37,579 bases of DNA from positions 1 through 37,579 of the forward strand of contig CALWEP010000103.1 in NCBI GenBank assembly GCA_944377325.1, given 5' to 3'. The stretch's first letter is position 1; every line of letters begins with the position of its first letter. Below are positions 33,528-37,579 of this stretch, piece after piece. The notes beneath the pieces are model-generated. The model saw nothing but the letters and a program-made list of their open reading frames with translations. It was not told the DNA's origin and ran no database searches. Position numbers and translations under genes: made by a program. The stretch comes from an uncultured Lachnospiraceae bacterium. Its GTDB lineage: Bacteria > Bacillota > Clostridia > Lachnospirales > Lachnospiraceae.

Positions 33528-33555
33528 AGTATACAGAAACCATCTGCAAAAGCAA
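33528..33555 (-). promoter_or_regulatory. Promoter of the polysaccharide deacetylase gene
   Basis: Minus-strand TTGCTT (33550-33555), 16-base spacer, TATACT (33528-33533). Three CTTAAG boxes (33571, 33592 and 33601) lie just upstream of the -35. Confidence 0.6.
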
Positions 33556-33570
33556 GGCTTCTTCACCTTC

Positions 33571-33606
33571 CTTAAGGCTAATTTAAATATTCTTAAGATT
33601 CTTAAG
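33571..33606. repeat. Three CTTAAG boxes, operator candidate
   Basis: CTTAAG at 33571-33576, 33592-33597 and 33601-33606, spaced 21 and 9 bases, with the palindrome ATTTAAAT (33581-33588) between. The arrangement resembles response-regulator binding arrays; it lies between divergent promoters. Confidence 0.4.
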
Positions 33607-33637
33607 CAAAAACCTCCGTTCCCCCGTCAGCAACCGG

Positions 33638-33665
33638 TTGAAATGAACGGCCAGACGTTTATAAT
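33638..33665 (+). promoter_or_regulatory. Promoter of the YHYH-domain gene
   Basis: TTGAAA (33638-33643), 16-base spacer, perfect TATAAT (33660-33665); the ATG is about 64 bases downstream. Confidence 0.7.
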
Positions 33666-33728
33666 AGAGATGTGTATCTTTCCTCGGGAGCCACTCCCGG
33701 AAAATCCAATCATACACAGGAGGGCAAC

Positions 33729-34289
33729 ATGAAAAAGTGTAAAACAGCAGCATTTATGACGGCACTCATGGTCAGTTTGTGCGTTCCGCAGGCGTTTCCG
33801 GACAACCCCTATGTGATTGTGGCGGAAGCCCACAGCGGACGGACAGACAGCAGCGGCGGGCATCGGGACAATAAAAACAAGAGCGGACTGGGCAGCTACC
33901 ATTATCATTGCGGAGGACATCCGGCTCATCTGCATCCCAATGGAGTATGTCCCTATGACAGTACGGCCCTTTCCGCCTCCGTTCAGTCCTCGGTCGCCGC
34001 ATCCCCTAAGCCGGAAGTGCCGGATAATATTTCTTTAGTATTTGTTTCAAAGTACTACGCGGACCATAATCCGGATCTGTATGAACAATTCGGCTATGAT
34101 GAGGAGCTGCTTCTGAACCACTTCCTGACATATGGCATGCAGGAAGGCCGCACCGCGTCAGAGGAATTTCAGGTTTCGGTCTATAAAGAAAATAATCCGG
34201 ACCTGGTAAACGCCTACGGCGACGATACGGCAGCCTACTACGAACACTATATGAGCTGCGGACACAGTGAAGGAAGAATCTGTCGCTAA
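33729..34289 (+). CDS. Secreted YHYH-domain protein with two NPDL...EGR repeats
   Basis: 186 aa, function unknown. A signal peptide spans about residues 1-33 (hydrophobic AAFMTALMVSLCV). A YHYH-type domain follows (about 35-76): HSGRTDSSGGH, SYHYHCGGHPAHLHPNGVCPY, rich in His and Cys and probably metal-binding. The C-terminal part has two copies of a roughly 38-residue repeat, each with Y-x4-NPDL, a G-D/Y segment, HF/HY and EGR (109-141 and 152-183), as in surface proteins of Lachnospiraceae. The ATG at 33729 has AGGAGGG upstream; a longer frame from 33672 lacks a signal-peptide start. The frame after the stop looks coding for 20 or so codons (see findings), so the C-terminus may be shortened by a frameshift. 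Confidence 0.78.
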   Translation: MKKCKTAAFMTALMVSLCVPQAFPDNPYVIVAEAHSGRTDSSGGHRDNKNKSGLGSYHYHCGGHPAHLHPNGVCPYDSTALSASVQSSVAASPKPEVPDNISLVFVSKYYADHNPDLYEQFGYDEELLLNHFLTYGMQEGRTASEEFQVSVYKENNPDLVNAYGDDTAAYYEHYMSCGHSEGRICR

Positions 34290-34363
34290 TCCCTCACCCG
34301 GCAGCAGTTCATTCCCCGCGGTACGGAAACTGCTGGAAGATGCAAAAAAATAAGCGCCATACG

Positions 34364-34407
34364 AAAAGTCCCCGCCGCCGGCTCTCTGTCCGGCTGCGGG
34401 GACTTTT
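34364..34407. terminator. Bidirectional terminator between YHYH and glycerate kinase genes
   Basis: Stem of 18 bp with one mismatch (34364-34381 with 34390-34407), GC-rich core and A/T tails that give T-runs on both strands. It serves two convergent genes. Confidence 0.93.
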
Positions 34408-34418
34408 TCATCCGTCGC

Positions 34419-35567
34419 TTATTTTTCGTTTTTCAGCTCCATGCCGACCTTCAGCATACGGAAGGTCCGATCCGCAGCGCTCTTATAAAGCTCCACCGCC
34501 CGATCCAGAGCTTCGCTGATATCCATGGCGCCGTTGATGGTTGGAATAATGCTCTCCACGCCAAAGTCAAAGATCTTTTCTGCGCCGTCTCCCATGCCGC
34601 CTACAATGGCTACTGCCGGGATTCCTTTCTTTTTGCAGCGCATTCCGATGCCGCTGGGCACCTTTCCGAACGCAGACTGCCAGTCGATCCGGCCTTCGCC
34701 GGTAACCACCAGATCCACGCCTTCCAGCAGCCGGTCAAACTCAATCAGATCCAGCACCGTCTCAATGCCGGACTTCATATTGGCATGAAGGAACACCTTG
34801 AAGGCCGCTCCCAGGCCGCCTGCAGCTCCGGCCCCCTCGAAATGATCCGCATCCACACCCAGCTTTTCAAGAATCACCTGGGCATAATGCTTCATATCCC
34901 CTTCCATCTTATCCAGGATTTCCGGAGTGCCTCCCTTCTGCTTTCCGAAGGTGTAGGTAGCTCCCGTGGGACCGGTAAGAGGATTGTTCACATCGCACAT
35001 CACGGTAAATTCCGTATCCTTTACTGCCGGATGCAGTCCGCTCATATCAATATCCGCCACTTTGCCCAGGTCTGAGCCCAGACCTGCCAGCACATTTCCG
35101 TCCTTATCCAGGAATTTCACTCCCAGAGCCGTCATCGCTCCCATGCCGCCGTCATTGGTGGCACTGCCGCCGATGGCGATGGAAATCTTTCTGTAGCCGC
35201 TGTCCAGAGCGTCCCGAATCAGCTCGCCCGTGCCGTAAGTGGTGGTATTTAACGGATTTCTCTTCTCCACGGGAACCATGGGAAGGCCGGACGCCGCCGC
35301 CATCTCAATAATGGCGGAATCTCCGTTGAACTCCCCGTAGGAGCTTACGGTTTCTTCCATCAGCGGCCCGTGAACGGTCACCTTTTTAATGCTGCCCTTG
35401 GTCACGGCGATCACCGCGTCCACTGTCCCCTCGCCTCCGTCGGCCACAGGAACGCCGAAGGTCTCACAGCCGGGGAAAATTTTCTGCGCCGACTCGGTGA
35501 GCAGGCTGATGATGTTTTCTGAGGACAGAGTCCCCTTGAATGAATCCGAAGCAAATAAAAATTTCAT
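34419..35567 (-). CDS. garK: Glycerate kinase (GarK/GlxK type I)
   Basis: 382 aa, usual length. Phosphorylates D-glycerate, in this family typically to 2-phosphoglycerate. Family blocks: FASDSFKGTLSS at the N-terminus, PVADGGEGTVDA, GIGGSATNDGGMGA-like AIGGSATNDGGMGA, GAAGGLGAAF and VTGEGRIDWQSAFGKVP. The ATG at 35567 has GGGAGGA upstream and lies below its own promoter (35617-35645), although it can also receive read-through from the aldolase and reductase genes. With these it completes the route tartronate semialdehyde to glycerate to phosphoglycerate. Confidence 0.95.
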   Translation of the reverse strand: MKFLFASDSFKGTLSSENIISLLTESAQKIFPGCETFGVPVADGGEGTVDAVIAVTKGSIKKVTVHGPLMEETVSSYGEFNGDSAIIEMAAASGLPMVPVEKRNPLNTTTYGTGELIRDALDSGYRKISIAIGGSATNDGGMGAMTALGVKFLDKDGNVLAGLGSDLGKVADIDMSGLHPAVKDTEFTVMCDVNNPLTGPTGATYTFGKQKGGTPEILDKMEGDMKHYAQVILEKLGVDADHFEGAGAAGGLGAAFKVFLHANMKSGIETVLDLIEFDRLLEGVDLVVTGEGRIDWQSAFGKVPSGIGMRCKKKGIPAVAIVGGMGDGAEKIFDFGVESIIPTINGAMDISEALDRAVELYKSAADRTFRMLKVGMELKNEK

Positions 35568-35616
35568 TGAACTTCCTCCCTTTTCATACTGTAACGCCCA
35601 GCAGGCCTTTTCTGCC

Positions 35617-35645
35617 AGTATAGCACGTCCTGCCGCCTATGTACA
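35617..35645 (-). promoter_or_regulatory. Promoter of the glycerate kinase gene
   Basis: Minus-strand TGTACA (35640-35645), 17-base spacer, TATACT (35617-35622). An 11-bp inverted repeat (35646-35690) abuts the -35. Confidence 0.6.
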
Positions 35646-35690
35646 GACGAACCGGCAGCCTGCCAAAATGGGGTAAGCCGCCGGTCCGTC
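35646..35690. repeat. Inverted repeat next to the glycerate kinase promoter
   Basis: GACGAACCGGC (35646-35656) and GCCGGTCCGTC (35680-35690), 11-bp arms with one mismatch and 23 bases between. No T-tract follows on the minus strand, so it is either a weak terminator of the aldolase gene or an operator. Confidence 0.45.
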
Positions 35691-35723
35691 AGATGTATCA
35701 TATTATTTATTCATTAGGCTTTT

Positions 35724-36623
35724 TTAAATCAGTCCTGCTTTCTGCATTTCCGTCTTGATCTTGTCAAGCACAGGACCTTCCGGAGTCGGCAGGTTGGGGG
35801 TGTAGGGAGCGCCCACGTTCCTTCCTCTTAAGTTCGCCATATCCTTTGCCGCCACGGGGAAGCTTGCGCCGTCCATGGACAGTCTCACCGGATTCAGCTT
35901 GAACTGAGCCTCCAGGGAACCCTGCAGATCTCCTTCCACAAATTTGTTGTAAACGTCGGTGATCAGCTCCGGCATAAAGTTTGCCGCCGTGCATACTCCG
36001 CCCACTGCTCCGTGGCACATGGAAGCATAGAGCAGGGTATCCTTTCCGCCGAATACCTTAAATCCCACGTCTCTCGTCCGTCTGATAAACTCAGCCGTCT
36101 GAGTGATGTCTCCGCTGGTATCCTTCATTCCCACAATGTTGGGAACTTCATGGGCCAGACGCTCCACCAGGCTTCCGGACATGGTGTAGCCCACCCGTCC
36201 GGGGTTATTGTAGAGGAGCATGGGAGTCTCCGGAACGCTCTCCGCAATGGTCTTAAAGTGCTGGAACAGCTCGTTTTCCGTGGGCTTTAAGAACATGGGC
36301 TGAAGAACGGAGATTCCCGCAGCGCCTGCCTCCACAGCCATCTTCGCCAGCCTGCAGCATTTCTTGGTGCTGATTGCACCGATTCCGAAATAAACCGGAA
36401 CCCGTCCTGCTGCCTGGTCCAGCATGATTTTCAGGCCGCGCTCCATCTCGTCTTCCTCGACCACATAGAACTCGCCGTTGCTGCCGAAGGCCAGAATGCC
36501 CAGCACGCCGCCCTCAATTACATAATCCACCTGATCTCTTAATCTTGCTTCATCGATCTTCTCATCAGCATCGATGGGAGTGAGAATCGGAACGACTACG
36601 CCCTTGATAAAATCTGTATTCAT
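35724..36623 (-). CDS. DapA/NanA-family class I aldolase or dehydratase (hexarate pathway candidate)
   Basis: 299 aa TIM-barrel enzyme of the dihydrodipicolinate synthase superfamily. The Schiff-base lysine is K167 in IVGMKDTSGD, the catalytic tyrosine Y138 in LLYNNPGR, and the substrate-carboxylate loop reads GSNGE (47-51) instead of the GTTGE of true DapA. That change and the context argue against lysine synthesis. Between tartronate semialdehyde reductase and glycerate kinase, the expected reaction is cleavage of a 2-keto-3-deoxy- or 5-keto-4-deoxy-hexarate to pyruvate and tartronate semialdehyde (inference). The ATG at 36623 is used, with GGGGAG about ten bases upstream; a TTG two codons earlier is less likely. 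Confidence 0.85.
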   Translation of the reverse strand: MNTDFIKGVVVPILTPIDADEKIDEARLRDQVDYVIEGGVLGILAFGSNGEFYVVEEDEMERGLKIMLDQAAGRVPVYFGIGAISTKKCCRLAKMAVEAGAAGISVLQPMFLKPTENELFQHFKTIAESVPETPMLLYNNPGRVGYTMSGSLVERLAHEVPNIVGMKDTSGDITQTAEFIRRTRDVGFKVFGGKDTLLYASMCHGAVGGVCTAANFMPELITDVYNKFVEGDLQGSLEAQFKLNPVRLSMDGASFPVAAKDMANLRGRNVGAPYTPNLPTPEGPVLDKIKTEMQKAGLI

Positions 36624-36665
36624 GATCAATACTCTCCCCTGTTGCGCCTTACTCTCTGCGCTGAA

Positions 36666-37559
36666 TTAGTTCTTCTCCGGCTCTACTACTACGTTGCCGA
36701 TCTTCTCATAGTACTTCACCAGGCTGGAGTGGTCCTCTTTGTCATATCCGTCAGCCTTTAAGCACTGCATCATCTCCATCAGCTGTCCGGTTAACGGAAC
36801 GGGAGCGGAAATTGCGTGAGCAGCGTTCAGCGCATTGTTCAGATCCTTGATGTGCAGCTCAATACGGAATCCCGGCTTGAAGTTTCTGGAAAGCATCATG
36901 GGAGCCTTTGCATCCATAACGGTGGATCCTGCCAGGCCGCCTCTGATTGCCTGATATACCAGCTCCGGATCGGTGCCGGCCTTCTTTGCGAAGGAAAGAG
37001 CCTCGCCTACTGCAGCGATGTTGCAGGCTACAACAATCTGGTTTGCCAGCTTGGCAACGTTTCCGGATCCAAGCTCGCCAACGTATACTACGGAACCAGC
37101 CATTACCATTAACAGATCATAGTACTTGTCAAACAGCTCCTTCTTGCCGCCTACCATTACGGAAAGAGTTCCGTCGATGGCCTTCGGCTCTCCGCCGGAT
37201 ACGGGAGCGTCCATCATATCGATGCCCTTGGCAGCCAGCTCAGCGCCGATCTTCTTGCTCTCTACGGGATCGATAGAGCTCATGTCGATTACAACGGTGC
37301 CTTCCTTAGCGCCTTCGCATACGCCGCCCTCGCCTAACAGAGCTGCTCTTACGTGAGGAGAGTTGGGAACCATGGTGATGATCACTTCACACTTCTCAGC
37401 TACTTCCTTGCCGCTCTCCGCGCCTTCTGCGCCGCAGGAAACCAGATCTGCCACTGCTTCTTTATTGAAATCGAAAACTACCAGCTGATGGCCGGCTTTG
37501 ACTAAGTTCTTGCTCATCGGTCTGCCCATGATACCTAATCCGATAAATCCTACTTTCAT
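36666..37559 (-). CDS. garR: 2-hydroxy-3-oxopropionate (tartronate semialdehyde) reductase
   Basis: 297 aa beta-hydroxyacid dehydrogenase. The N-terminal Rossmann motif FIGLGIMGRPMSKNL (5-19) binds NAD(P)H; DAPVSGGEPKA (117-127) is the substrate loop, and the catalytic lysine is K170 in GSGNVAKLANQ. The family also includes 3-hydroxyisobutyrate dehydrogenase, which cannot be excluded from motifs alone, but linkage to glycerate kinase and a keto-acid aldolase favours GarR. The ATG at 37559 has GAGG upstream; the promoter is outside the window. It is followed after 42 bases by the aldolase gene. Confidence 0.88.
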   Translation of the reverse strand: MKVGFIGLGIMGRPMSKNLVKAGHQLVVFDFNKEAVADLVSCGAEGAESGKEVAEKCEVIITMVPNSPHVRAALLGEGGVCEGAKEGTVVIDMSSIDPVESKKIGAELAAKGIDMMDAPVSGGEPKAIDGTLSVMVGGKKELFDKYYDLLMVMAGSVVYVGELGSGNVAKLANQIVVACNIAAVGEALSFAKKAGTDPELVYQAIRGGLAGSTVMDAKAPMMLSRNFKPGFRIELHIKDLNNALNAAHAISAPVPLTGQLMEMMQCLKADGYDKEDHSSLVKYYEKIGNVVVEPEKN

Positions 37560-37579
37560 TTCAATTACCTCGCTTTTCT

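Noticed and set aside
35724-36623. Assignment as lysine-pathway dapA
   Set aside because: The loop reads GSNGE rather than GTTGE, and the neighbours are garR and garK, not lysine genes.

Overview
The window (37.6 kb, moderately GC-rich) looks like chromosome of an anaerobic Firmicute, most likely a gut Lachnospiraceae relative. The grounds are Gram-positive-style ribosome binding sites, sigma-A promoters, a single bifunctional Rel protein beside hemZ and hisS, the anaerobic (Cbi) cobalamin route, a GrdB-like protein and a lactose/cellobiose-type PTS. The genus is not established. TGA is used as a normal stop. Coding density is high: no gene-free stretch exceeds about 300 bases, and I saw no tRNA, rRNA, CRISPR array, insertion sequence or prophage.

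Layout. (1) 1-5898, minus strand: rel, an MBL-fold hydrolase, hemZ and hisS (cut by the left edge), behind a clear sigma-A promoter. (2) 5947-11764, minus: a cobalamin/tetrapyrrole operon, cbiL-cbiH-cbiF-cbiP-cbiC-hemL, with its own promoter and no room for a B12 riboswitch. (3) 11868-22203, minus: the accessory core of the window. A PRD/EIIA transcriptional regulator and an RDD membrane protein precede a nine-gene run: PTS IIA, IIB, IIC, a stand-alone GrdB N-terminal-domain protein, a glycosylasparaginase-family Ntn hydrolase, an M20 dipeptidase, CutC, a YitT membrane protein and a MupG/GH170 glycosidase. An AEC transporter is divergent (22341-23249). (4) 23306-30028, minus: sbcD-sbcC, a Sir2-like protein, ung and uppP. 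(5) 30207-32409, plus: an RlmI-type methyltransferase and purC. (6) 32478-34289: a secreted polysaccharide deacetylase (minus) and a divergent secreted YHYH-domain protein (plus). (7) 34419-37559, minus: tartronate semialdehyde reductase, a DapA-family aldolase and glycerate kinase, which together read as a hexarate (glucarate/galactarate-type) catabolic module.

The most interesting item is the PTS-linked locus. PTS uptake, an amide-bond glycosylasparaginase, a dipeptidase and a phospho-glycosidase-family enzyme share one apparent transcription unit, which suggests import and dismantling of a glyco-amino acid, glycopeptide or cell-wall fragment. Three copies of a 17-bp dyad, TTCC-N9-GGAA, sit around the regulator and upstream of the PTS genes and are a candidate operator set. 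The glycosylasparaginase gene carries an in-frame TGA at its third codon, although the family N-terminus is preserved on the far side of the stop. It may therefore be a recently damaged gene, a reinitiation case or a sequence error.
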